This document shows positions 26,201-36,886 of a DNA stretch of 53,592 bases, piece by piece. Each line of letters begins with the position of its first letter. Position 1 is the stretch's first letter. Source of the DNA: Ichthyophonus hoferi (Eukaryota > Opisthokonta > Ichthyosporea > Ichthyophonida > Ichthyophonidae); assembly GCA_002751075.1 (NCBI GenBank), contig NAOQ01000010.1, positions 1 to 53,592 of the forward strand. The letters run 5' to 3'. The notes under the pieces are model-generated. The model was not told where the DNA came from, searched no databases, and saw only the letters and a program-made list of their open reading frames with translations. The position numbers and the translations under genes are program-made.

Positions 26201-29111
26201 TGGGGTTATAGGCAAAGAGTTCTCGAGCCTGTAATTGGTTAATGTCTATTCTATGAAAAGGACGATTGCCCTGTTGATATAAGGGATAAAAGAAATAAGT
26301 GTAGTACATGATTTTAGTGAGAATAATATTAAGAGCTCATATCCAAATAAATTGAAGCATTATATATATGTATGTATGTGTGTATGTATGTATATAACTA
26401 ATAACAAATATATAAACATATAGGTATACAAACATACAAATAGATAAATACAAGGTCAGTAATTTACGGTATACCTTTATAATATCACGAGTCTTTCTTG
26501 ACACCTGTTGCAAGTCAGCACTGTTTATTAATGTTCCATCTTTCAGGTAGATATTATAAAGGAATTGATTCCCTATACCTGTAGGACTAGATGGTCAGTA
26601 CAACCGTGTATGCCGGAGCATTTATATATTATTAGGCTGTGTTATACATGAAACTGGATTGAAAAAATAATGAACGACAGTCATCAATATAGAAAGTAGC
26701 TCGCTGGTGTGATTGTAATTGTACGTGTGTATTATGAACACTCACACATATCTACTCGGTTCATATACTATCCACCCATAAACCTATATCAATATAACTA
26801 CACACGTTAGTCATATATATTCAGTTATTTATACACTTATTTGAGTCAAATTTTAACTAAACTCGTTCATACGCTTACTCATATGTATATGTGCATATTT
26901 GCATAAACCTGCAACCACTTACGTATATATGTATTTCTTACTTACTGTTTATATTTGCACCTTGATCTGCAAATACATATATATATGTGTGTTTGAAATT
27001 ATTCAAATAGGTATAAATATTGTGTAGAAGTGTGATATAATATAATCCGATAATATCATAATAATATATCCTTACCGCCTTTTATTGGTGCCCAGTCATC
27101 CAATAGGATACTATCGTCGTATAGCCCCTCCAATGCACAACCTAGAACATGGGCTGAGGCATTAGCAAAGACAAATGGGCCATCTGGGTCATCTAACCGA
27201 ATCACTTTCATACGAATATTGGGTCGGTCCGTTTGATTGGCTGCAATGGTGCATATAGTCGATTAGTATCACAGAAATGGTTTGAAATAGTGTTATTAAT
27301 GCTTATATATACATAGATGGAGAAGTGCGTGTTTCTATGTTTATGGGTATGTGTTTTAGCATTTTTAACAATATCTACGTTATATACCCACCAACATAAT
27401 CATATCTATAATATAATTAATTTTTATTCTACATTATATATTCACCAATATACGTTTCTCTACACTATACTTCACGTTAATTCAACACTGTATATATATA
27501 GCAATTTCTTGAGTCAGAGCGAAAGCCAAAATGCAGCAAATCGTATCTTACATATTCTGCGGATACTACAAAACATAATGGAGAGAAGCAAAAGGAAAAA
27601 TTAACAATACAGTGTCATACTATGCAGAGAGAGAACCTGCCACAGAGGCCTTTTAAGGTCCCATAAGGTGTCATTCAACCGTACGCATAGAGCATCTTTG
27701 AGTATTGATCGATATATCTCTGCACGATTTAGGACCAATGGTTGGAATGGATTGTTTCAATAAGTAATAGGGTCTGAGTATTCATTGGCTAACATCATAT
27801 AAATATGTGTGTGTATTGGTTAGAAAATATTAATATACCTGATTATAATATAAAGTGTTTAAAATAAGAAGGAATAGAAATGTATTACAGACGTTATGCT
27901 GTGCACCTAATGTAAATATATAAAAATATTTAAAGATAGCATGTTATGTGGTGATGATATGCAAGCATGTTTTAAAAAAGTATTACACAGTTATTTCAAG
28001 CAGTCATTCATGTAGAAAAAGATGAAAAATAGATATAGCAATTAAGGTAGGGACATAGGGATATAGGGGTATGAATATGTAGCCTCATCAATGTGATAGT
28101 TGTGAAATAAGTAGTAATTGGACATAGTTATGACTTTCATCTTTACTACACCAATTATAATTATCATTGAATACGGTAACCCAGTAAGGACTTACAAGCT
28201 ATAAATAACATACCATATATATATATATAGTCGTTTCAGCTGTATATTTATAATATTTGTAATAGTTTCATTGCATCTGTTAATATACATTGTACATTTT
28301 AAATTACGTACACATACATGGACATATACATATAAATATGTTTCCCACACAACATACTTTTTAATATCATCATTGGTGTCAATGTGTTCATACTGCCTGG
28401 CCAACCCAGGTCTGTACTCTCCAATACCTTGTCCTCTAGTAAAATGCGAAAGGAAGGACAGGGTAGAAAATCTTTCAGGCGATCTTGATAAAACCGTTTA
28501 AAGGTATCCAATCGGTGTTGTGCATGGGTGCCCAGTTTCCCTAAAAAGATACCATAATGGTAAGTAGATAGAGTAAGGATAGTAAACGGCAATGGGATCG
28601 GAAACAGTACCACTTAAACTATTGCAATTACATTATGTGATGTGTATCTACTGTTTTCAATGGTAACATATTCTGTTGATCGGCTTCATGAAATTGACAA
28701 AGCCATTGCGGATTACATATATATATTAATTTTTAATACAAAAACCAACCAATAATAATAGTTATAATAGCAATCTTATAAATAAATTAAGATGTGGCAT
28801 GAATACTAGTATAAAAAAAATTGGTAAAGACATATATGTGAGTATATTACCATGGTAACTATAATATGTATACATTATGAATTCCTTATGCAGAAAATTA
28901 TATGTCTCTAGATCCGTGACAACCTGCTCCCTCCTCATATATATGTATGGCAATTGGTCAATAATATCCTGTCAATTTTGGCATTTCCCTACCTTCGTCT
29001 ATATATTTGTCTTCTCGAAATTTATATAACTATATATCTCTTGATGCTAGATGGTGTATATCCACTTTGACATTTTTTCTTTATTAATACTAATAATGCT
29101 GCATATAAAAA

Positions 29112-29147
<36 letters not shown>

Positions 29148-29452
29148 GTTATACTTATCAGAGCGTACATACATATATACATTTATATACACATATATAA
29201 TAGACTTAAAAATATTCAAAGATTCCCTCAATAATATTTGCATGTAAACCTATAAACTTATTCCAACCATTATAACCACAAACCAATATACAATTCCGTA
29301 AACACATACATAAATAACTCCCTTATTTATCAAAACTTTCAACACGTACTTGTGCTAATATGAATCTTTGTTTCTATAGGCAACCCAGAAAAAGCACTGG
29401 GTAGAAACTGTGGAAAGCCCGTGGGCCTCACGCGAATTATACGGTGAGTCAT
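17738..29452 (-). CDS. TARS: Threonyl-tRNA synthetase, probably mitochondrial or dual-targeted
   Basis: Nineteen exons on the minus strand join in phase: 29452-29350, 28540-28358, 27719-27621, 27240-27076, 26578-26475, 26270-26096, 25657-25544, 24746-24553, 24373-24282, 23613-23577, 22942-22815, 22139-22043, 21777-21691, 21273-21188, 20939-20809, 20233-20133, 19735-19619, 18916-18798 and 17822-17738 (about 738 residues; human 723). The order is N-terminal presequence-like segment, TGS domain (TLWDLKRPL), editing domain, catalytic core and anticodon domain ([14 protein letters not shown]). The core has KPMNCPGHC (zinc C436), LHRKE (motif 2), QDDAHIF (zinc H486), [22 protein letters not shown] and [13 protein letters not shown] (zinc H611). 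The tail [13 protein letters not shown] is typical. The enzyme charges tRNA-Thr. The editing site is eroded (see findings). The first exon, rich in Arg and hydrophobic residues and lacking acidic ones at its start, looks like a mitochondrial presequence. The junction 27621/27240 rests on phase alone. Confidence 0.96.
17890..17919. repeat. TA microsatellite at left edge of assembly gap 1
   Basis: An AACGTA(TA)n run directly abuts the N gap. The same AACGTA(TA)n begins right after the gap. Confidence 0.85.
17920..18403. other. Assembly gap 1 (N run) inside last ThrRS intron
   Basis: The run of N bases is flanked on both sides by AACGTA followed by TA repeats. The exons on either side (18798-18916 and 17738-17822) join in phase, so no coding sequence needs to be missing. 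Confidence 0.95.
18404..18526. repeat. TA and GTAT microsatellites right of gap 1
   Basis: AACGTA(TA)n is followed by two blocks of (GTAT)n separated by a near-duplicated spacer (AGGATGATACGATA and AAGATGGTACAATA). Confidence 0.8.
23245..23279. repeat. TA microsatellite in ThrRS intron
   Basis: A pure TA run. Comparable shorter runs occur near 9670-9700, 11650-11665, 29115-29146, 41110-41132 and 45850-45872, all in introns or intergenic DNA. Confidence 0.8.
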
Positions 29453-30237
29453 TGTTGAATGCCTTGAACACTAAATACGAGGGAATGATTTTATCATTAG
29501 ACAACAAGTTAGAATGTAAAATACACCCCACTTGTATATATGTGGTGTATAGGAAATGTATTGACAAAGAGACATAGGGTCATCAAAGAAAAGGAGCAAG
29601 TGATAATACAGACATACAAATAGCTACATGGAAGAAATATAAGAATTAATGTAGCAATAAATGAAGAGAAAGTGTGGCAATTGGTAATGAGCGATGATAA
29701 TCATATATATAAATCGAATATAACATACGTTTATAGATGATAATAGGGAATTAAATCGTTACACAAAATATTTTGGAAAGTAGTGTCGGAGACTACAGTC
29801 ACTAGTTAAGCTTACTGAAAACGAAAATAATCACACCGTTTTGTGCTGTTTTATTTTTGATACATGAGTAATACTATTTACTCCTCTGTATTTATTGTAC
29901 TCTCTTTTTCTTTTTTTCTGTATTATTTGTCCACCTCCATACGCACACTTGTGTTTATTTATACACACATTTATTTATTTGTTTGTTATTGTTCCACATA
30001 TTTTTGATCTATAAATTATGTTGTATTTGCCGTGAGCCTCAGTCACGCCTTAACGTAAGATCTTGAAGGTATGCGATGATTCCCTATCTAGACTATTATT
30101 GGTTTATTTGGTATTTATTAAAAATAATTACTTCTAGAATATTGGCTTCTATACATTTATTAAGTTGTTTTTGTTTTAATACTAAATGAATACTCTCCTA
30201 GACCACAATTGATCTTTACGGACAGGGCCACATATAT
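29453..30237. promoter_or_regulatory. Region upstream of ThrRS start codon
   Basis: This is the 5' flank of the minus-strand ThrRS gene. No further exon could be linked. The plus strand shows an open frame from about 29380 to 29576 that overlaps ThrRS exon 1 in antisense; it is considered a shadow. Beyond about 29600 the region is AT-rich with no clear feature. Confidence 0.35.
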
Positions 30238-30506
30238 AAAATTGAATCAACCAATGGCAAAAATCTGTAACTACATAATAAACCATTTCAGAACGTATGC
30301 TTGGGGTTCAGATAATTGATTGCTTAGGCATCCTGCCTAGGACAAGTCATGCTGACTTGCTTAATAATAAATATATATATTGGCTTATCTGCACTCCATG
30401 GATGCCAAGATGAGATACTAAAACGCCCCTGAATTTAGTATTCCCTCTCCGTCTAAATGAATATAGGTCACAGGGACGCTCCACTCCTATGCTTAGTTAT
30501 TATTTC
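30238..30506 (+). repeat. Dispersed repeat family, copy B
   Basis: Aligned blocks shared with copies C and D include AATTGAATCAACCAATGGCA, TAACTACATAATAAACCATT, ATTGCTTAGGCATCCTGCCT, TGCTGACTTGCTTAATAATA and AGGTCACAGGGACGCTCC. The left end seen in C and D (ATTATTAGCA...) is not recognisable here. Confidence 0.65.
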
Positions 30507-32060
30507 CAATATTGTTCGACCTTGTTAATTGATTACTAAATACCACTTAATTAATTATGGCAAATGCAAGCAACCTGGAAATTCCACTGGACAAAAGATG
30601 TCAGCTATTGTACACTGTCAGCCATCGTTTATAGTTTTTTAAGTGACTTCGCCTCTCAAATCAGAGCGAGTAACTATCCTAATTACTTTCAACAAGCAAT
30701 CCAGAATTTAGAAGAGAAATGAAAACCAATGCTGACTTTCGCGTCGGTAGGTCTACTTGTACGTGATTTACATACACAGAGCAAACACGTGTGCCACTGA
30801 AGCTAGATCGAAGGTACATAATCAAACTAGAACAATCAAGATCCTGTAGGGAACCTAATAATTATGTAATTATGCAGTTTTCCCTATAGGATAAACCTAA
30901 TACATGGCAAAAGGCGAAGGACAGCAATCATTCAATTTATTAATAAATAACAATTATCCTATAAAATGATACTATAGCTGCAATATGTGCAAGAGGAATG
31001 TCATCAAATCCACTTTAAAAAACTAACATATTTATCACTGCTCTGAGGTAAAATCACAGAAATTCGGGTATCACGAGAAACAAGGGCGTTGATTAAGCTG
31101 AACTAGCTATATGGGTTAAATTATAATCATTGGCATATATATGATGTATATAGGAATGACGCTGAAATCGATATTTTGGCAGTAAAGGAGTCATTGAGAG
31201 CCTCTACAGAAGATCAACTTACACCCCGTCCTTTAGTAGAAGTGGAAATCAATCACCTAGGTGTCAATAAACATAATGTAATGTGCACATTGAAAACATA
31301 TTTGTTGTAGAATAGAATTATGGTAATGGCGAACGATATATGTATATATATTGACTATGCTATATTCTAATTACATATCCATCAAAGTAAGTGGGTCAAG
31401 AACAATATTTTTTTAGAACCATGAGTTATTCATATATAAACATATTCCTCTTGAAGGTCAAATCATATATTATATATATGTGCATATTGGATTTCAACTT
31501 GAAACTACTTCCAGTAGTACCGCCTGAAATGTGCAAAGATATATAAATTGTATCTATTAATAGCTAATAATCAACCTTACACCAGCTAAAGAATGACACA
31601 AAGCACAAAAAATATTGTTGCTCATAAGTATTATGTGTTTTATTATTTTTCGAGTATATATAATAGCTATTATTTTTATGTGTTGGGCAGTAGTGAGCCC
31701 TACGATGCCTAGAAACTAATTTATGTTCAAAACTCAATCTCTCCATACGTTTATATAAGTACACTAAGAATGTAACTGTATGAAGAAGGACACAGGGAAA
31801 GTGAGCAAAAGATGAAGTGTAAAACCTGAATGTTAAGCATTGCAAAGGATATCACAGCCTTCTTAAAACAATTTGCGGAAATGATCTGGGTGAATATATG
31901 CATTGCATTAAACCCGGTAATTGCAAGTGATATGGTGAAATATAACGAAGATCCGAGGTAACAATATGCATCAACACGATGGACCTTCTCAACCAATCCT
32001 TCTTAGTTAATCAGCATCAGGGCAAGCGCATTAGCCAGAAAGAGTGAAAAGGGGCCACCC
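30507..32060. other. Non-genic stretch with possible retroelement relics
   Basis: No intact gene is seen. Two stretches look like decayed coding sequence. A plus-strand open segment at 31143-31310 contains DILAVKESLRASTEDQLTPR. A minus-strand segment at about 31845-32060 contains VDAYCYLGSSL. Both vaguely recall reverse transcriptase motifs of non-LTR or Penelope-like retroelements, but the similarity is too weak to assign a family. Confidence 0.3.
31143..31310 (+). pseudogene. Short open segment, possible retroelement reverse transcriptase relic
   Basis: A 55-codon open segment reads NDAEIDILAVKESLRA, then LTPRPLVEVEINHLGVNKH. The pattern of an alternating AVKESL helix followed by LVEVEINHLGVNKH recalls the segment before the catalytic palm of Penelope-like reverse transcriptases. 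Codon choice looks coding-like compared with the flanks. The link to a family is a guess. Confidence 0.25.
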
Positions 32061-32101
32061 TTGACTCCTAAATCCGTAGATTATATGAATATCTTAACGT
32101 A

Positions 32102-33863
32102 CTAATGAGTTTTACATTTCGAATCATCCTGCTGTTGTCTAGCGGAAAATGCCAGTTGTCGCCCAATACTTCCCACACACACAGATCCTGCAAACATAAC
32201 ACAAGGAATCCATGATCTGATCCAAAAGAAGTCGGGCTGAAGGAAGCTATAGATGTGTTTTTAGATATCTCATTTTCAGTGGTCATAACAAAACATCGTA
32301 ACGTAACATTTAAAAGCTTATTTTCGAGGTATAGATTCATATAAAACCAAAACACTATATATGTATATATGCATAAGGTAACTGAAACAAACACATACAA
32401 GACAATAGAAGTGAGAAAAATAAGAGGATGAGAAGATGACTGCACCTGGGAACGTCAATGCTTTGGCTTTAACACGCAATAAGATGTTGTATGTACTATA
32501 TTACATCAAGCACTTTCATAATACCCTATCAATGTACCAAGTGAGATCTTACCTATAGAATCTCCAGTAGACAAATAGCTGGACAAAGGAGGTGCCGATT
32601 ATAGCAAAGGCTAATGAAAACATAAACCCTTGTGATGTTTTGTCAAAAATAAACCACATTGCTATAACCATTACAGCCAAAAAGCATGACAGTTGGATAT
32701 TGGTTATGTTGTGGAGTTTCTGTTGCTTTGGTCAAGGAATATAATATTTATTGTATGCATACCCACATAAAAGGTAAAGAAAAAAACAACAACACGCATA
32801 TCTCTAAATTAATAATTCAGTTCTTTCTCCATCCTGATCCCCCTTCCTATATTTTGCAAGCTGAGATAACTTTCAGCTTGTACAGGTGGTAGAAGAATAA
32901 AGTACATCATGGGACTGTAGTTTTAAAAGAAAACATATAAACATAGATAAAATTGACAAAGATGAACAGAGAAATAAGGATGGGTTTAACGTACGGAGCA
33001 ACAATACAAAACATCTGAACAAAAAACTGAAACCGAAAAGGATACTGCACCACTGTATGAGATGCCAATAAAAAACTCAAAGCACCGAAGGACACACGTC
33101 CATTCCCGCCTATAGGTATGTGGGCAATCTAAGAGGTAGTCCAGCAACGGATGCCCTAGGCCAATGACAACACCGGCCACACCGAAGCATGGCATCAACC
33201 ACCACTTGCATGAGAACACTAAGCTAGTAGACTCGGTACCTATACAAAATAGAAAACCATGCATTTATTAACTGTATTTTATAATTTACTTGCCGTTACA
33301 TATGACCGACCTAAAGCATGCATATGCAAGTTTTTATAGAAGGAAAATGAATAATAAAAAACTTCAATAGTGAGATGTGATATTATGAAGGGACAATAAG
33401 CATATAAATCATAGAGTACAGAAAAGGGAGAAAATGTAGTTAAATAATATTAATAAATACTGCAAATTTATAAAATATTCTAAAAGCTACTAGGTTCACT
33501 CAAAATGATTCCAAAAAAGGGTGGTATCACATGTTCAAAACCAGCATGGATTACAAGAATAAACTAGTGATATAGTAATAAATGAAGGTGTGTGGTGATA
33601 GGGAGGAAATGCCTACTGTAATCCGTGTATACATGATGCTGCTTCAAAAGATGATTGAAGAGAACCGAAAAGGCAATCCCAACTAAGAAAAGAATAGTTG
33701 CCCATAACCCTATATCTTTGGCACTGTGTCCCAATGATATACTAGATTTTTCCATAAAATAAATAGTATTGTGGTTGGTCTTAGGTAGTTTTCGTTGCCG
33801 AAGCGAAGCTGTGCTAGAAGTACAAGCTGGCCGTGTCAACCAACTAGTCTCTAAAACAGTCAT
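32102..33863 (-). CDS. INSIG: INSIG, ER membrane sterol-sensing regulator
   Basis: Four exons on the minus strand join in phase: 33863-33617, 33239-33046, 32719-32553 and 32246-32102 (250 residues; human INSIG2 225, INSIG1 277). A cytosolic N-terminus is followed by several hydrophobic segments. Matches to human INSIG1 in order: LWATILFLVGIAFSVLFNHL (first helix), CKWWLMPCFGVAGVVIGL (SAWWVPPCCGTAAAVVGL), TYRREWTCVLRCFEFFIGI (KFKREWASVMRCIAVFVGI), KLHNITNIQLSCF (KLDFANNVQLSLT), WFIFDKTSQG (WWTFDRSRSG), QPDFFWIRSWIPCVMFAG (SPDFLYIRSWLPCIFFSG) and VGSIGRQLA (VGNIGRQLA). Asp173 corresponds to the INSIG1 Asp205 needed for binding Scap. INSIG retains Scap-SREBP in the ER and targets HMG-CoA reductase for degradation. 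An acceptor-like site just upstream of the ATG suggests a 5' UTR intron. The last 18 residues are hydrophilic and not conserved. Confidence 0.96.
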
Positions 33864-35072
33864 CCCTAGTTTACTCGCTGAAAAAAGATGCCAAGGTACT
33901 AGCAAATAAATAAACTACCGAATACATAAACTTCACACTGTCACACTGTAACAATAAACCCACTGTCATGAACGTCATAAAAAATGTTAATGTACGTCGA
34001 AATATATGCACTGGTTAAGTTGCTGTGGCGAGCTGCATATGATTGGCTAATGAATAGAGAACATATCTTGGGCATCTTGCTGCTCACATCCTGTGATTTG
34101 ATCGCGATTTATTTTGAGATCCATACTCCGATTAATTTGCATTCATTAATCCTTAAGTAATAAATTAATAACCATATTTGATATATAGTTACTAAAGTTC
34201 TTAACCCTAATGGAATTTAATCTTAGGAAAATATAGATTTTCAGACCTAGTTCCCTAAAACTTTTTTATTTTCAGCTGTTGGTTATGATTTTTCTTAATT
34301 TCATTTTTTTATATGGTGTCTAGAGAATAGATGTCACATTTCCATGCTAGTCAACTTACACGTCAGCATACATTTTTTCAAAATTCCATGTCCTCATGTC
34401 CTCACCAACATATTTATCTTGCTCCAATCCGTAAAGGTAAGGTTTTATTCAAGCTCTTGTGGTGGCAAGTAATTACACTAAATAAGTACTCGAAGTAGAG
34501 TACTTGACTTTAATACTCGGTTTTTCCGTTATCACGGGATGTATACAGGCGTTCGGGAGGTGAACGAGGCGTATATAGGCTGCCTTCAAATATAACATTT
34601 TGTAAAGAAAGAGCAGCAGCTGATCTATAAAATTGCTGCTTTCACTTTTATGAAAACCTAATCGTAGCTGAGTTGATTAGAAAAGCCATGGTTCAATAAA
34701 AATCAAACAATGACACTGAACAGATTATTCTGCTTGCGAATCCCATTCGCCAGAGATACAAATAGAAAGCCTGGCTCACATAGGAGCATGTGGATATATG
34801 GGAAAAGTTTGTACTAAAGAGTGCAAAAGCCAAACACGTGAAAGGCAGTATACAGCTTAATTTCTCAGACTTTTTTGTGACTTAAATATGTATAAAAAAA
34901 TTGACTTGATAATAAATAATTTTTAAGAAACATATGTATATTAAGTAGTTTTAAGTTAAGAGCGAGCAGGCTAACTTGTACCATCTTTGCATAAAGTCCT
35001 ATTAAGAGGATTGGAAGGTATTAAATTGAGAATATTTGATTAATTTATGCATTTCTTTAAATAGTTATAATT

Positions 35073-35434
35073 GTTAAATATTATTAGCAATTATTATTAG
35101 ATATGTGGTTAAAAAAATATTTAGCAATCTATTGGTGTTGAATGGCAATCCAAGATTACTTACTGATCAAAATTGAACTAGCCAATAGCAGAGGTCCCGC
35201 AACTATATAAGCCATTTCCGTTCATCTGTTTTTGGGTCCAAATAACACATTGCTTAGGCATCCTGCCTATAAGACTGACCAGCCCTGCTGACTTGTTCGA
35301 TAAAAACATGTCTTAGCTTATTTGTACTTTGTGTATGTAAAGATACACCATAAAGCATCCTTTAATTTGATATTACTTTTCCTTCGAAACAAATATATGT
35401 CACAGGAACATTCCTGTCTACTTATTATTCCTAG
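35073..35434 (+). repeat. Dispersed repeat family, copy C (near full length)
   Basis: The copy begins at TTAAATATTATTAGCAATTA. It contains AGCAATCTATTGGTGTTGAA, GGCAATCCAAGATTA, AATTGAACTAGCCAATAGCA, GCAACTATATAAGCCATTTC, ATTGCTTAGGCATCCTGCCT, CCCTGCTGACTTGTT and TCACAGGAACATTCCTGTCT, and ends near CTTATTATTCCTAGCA. The same blocks occur in the same order in copies B and D. Confidence 0.75.
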
Positions 35435-36644
35435 CAGAAGATATTTTCGTTGCTTAATGCAACTGTTTAAGCCAAGTCTGATGTGATTGAAAACTAACAT
35501 AATATGTTATAGTCTGGATCAGTTTAAGTCAATGTGTGATTTTGGAGCTCTGAAAATTTACTTGGCCAAAAGTCGAAAGTTCTCTATAGATCTTAGGATG
35601 ACAATTTTTTTGTTGTTGTTTTCCCTAACCGTTTGTCTGTTCCATAAAGAAAAAATACGATTGGTACTGTGCCCCAAAAACGCAATGAAGTAAAATACTA
35701 GAAACTTCGTCTATATATACTAGACAATGTAAACAGTTCTAATTAAGCTAAAAATAGTCAGACAACTATAGTATGAGCAAGGGGAGCGAATGAAAATTAA
35801 TGTCACACTAAGTACAAGCTAAAGGATAGCACCTACATATGGTGCTTTTGACTACACGTGTTTTCTTATACGGCCAAAGTCTTGCAAATATTAAATCACT
35901 CATCTAAAAATATTTAAATTAATTAATAAGTCTCCTAATGGATTTTGCTGATTGGTATTTTAATGATAACATCTTCTAAAAATTGTTAACTTGAAACTTC
36001 AAGGTCGTGCTAAAAAAGAAAAGCTCATTGGAACTACTTATACTAAGATAATAAGGATAGATAACATATTTATGGTTAGGGTTATAGGTTTGGTATAGTA
36101 AAAAAAAAGAGTAGAATTGTAATTAGAAAGATATTTCGGACAAAATTTACTATGATAGGCCACAACATAACAAAAATTGTAATACAATACTAATAAATAG
36201 TAGATTACTTGAAAACCACTCTTGATTAGTAATTCCGTTATTTCTAATTGTAGCTTAAACGTATATCAGTATTTCATTGTCTCCTATTCACAATAAAGTG
36301 CAATAAAAATGTATATACAGCAAATTGGGATTAGATGTTATTAAATTTCCGTTTTAAAAAATGAAGACCATTGATTTATCATTTACTAAGTACTATTTAA
36401 CAAACAATAATCTAAGGAATTGATCGCTAAAAAATACTGATAGGGGCGATATATGTAATTGAACCTCGACTAATATGGATTGTTCATTACACATAACCCT
36501 AGATTTAATGATTTGCCCGAAAATTGCATTATTTCTTATAATAATTTTTAATTGGTAAAATATAATGTACGGCTTGATTGGGGAAAATGGAAATTAATCA
36601 GTTATTCATTCAAATGATCTAATAATAATCAGTAATTAAAACCA

Positions 36645-36795
36645 TCAATCATATTGTGGTAATTTATTGTATTCATTTGTGAGCCACTGGCCGCACTGGA
36701 AGAAGGGAATTAATAAGCCACAGTTGACGTTTATCGCTTGGTCGGGAAACTTTTGCAGTATTAATGGGAGGAATGATTGAGACATTTTATGCTGA
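36645..36795 (-). CDS. Short open frame of unknown status upstream of the Atg17-like gene
   Basis: The minus strand has an acceptor-like TTTCAG, then ATG and about 47 codons (MSQSFLPLILQKFPDQ ... LPQYD) ending in a stop. It lies about 90 bases upstream of the Atg17-like start codon in the opposite direction. I recognise no family, and it could be chance. Confidence 0.2.
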
Positions 36796-36886
36796 AACAC
36801 ACAAACGTTTATAATATTCATGTACATAATATTCCTGTACATCAATATTATATGATAGCCCTTAAATTTATGAATATCCTTGTGGA

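Larger units (their letters stand above)
33864..36886. promoter_or_regulatory. Divergent intergenic region between INSIG and the Atg17-like gene
   Basis: The starts of INSIG (-) and the Atg17-like gene (+) face away from each other across 3 kb, so the region must contain both promoters. It contains repeat copy C (35073-35434) and scattered CCAAT/ATTGG boxes (for example near 34049, 35130 and 35199). No other gene was recognised apart from a short minus-strand open frame at 36650-36795. Confidence 0.4.

Noticed and set aside
28762-28953. Minus-strand frame [19 protein letters not shown] as a ThrRS N-terminal exon
   Set aside because: It offers no donor in the required phase, whereas 29452-29350 does.
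29380-29576. Plus-strand open frame with acceptor-like start ([19 protein letters not shown]...)
   Set aside because: It overlaps ThrRS exon 1 in antisense. The minus-strand reading supplies the ATG and the exact phase needed for the next exon, so the plus frame is a shadow.
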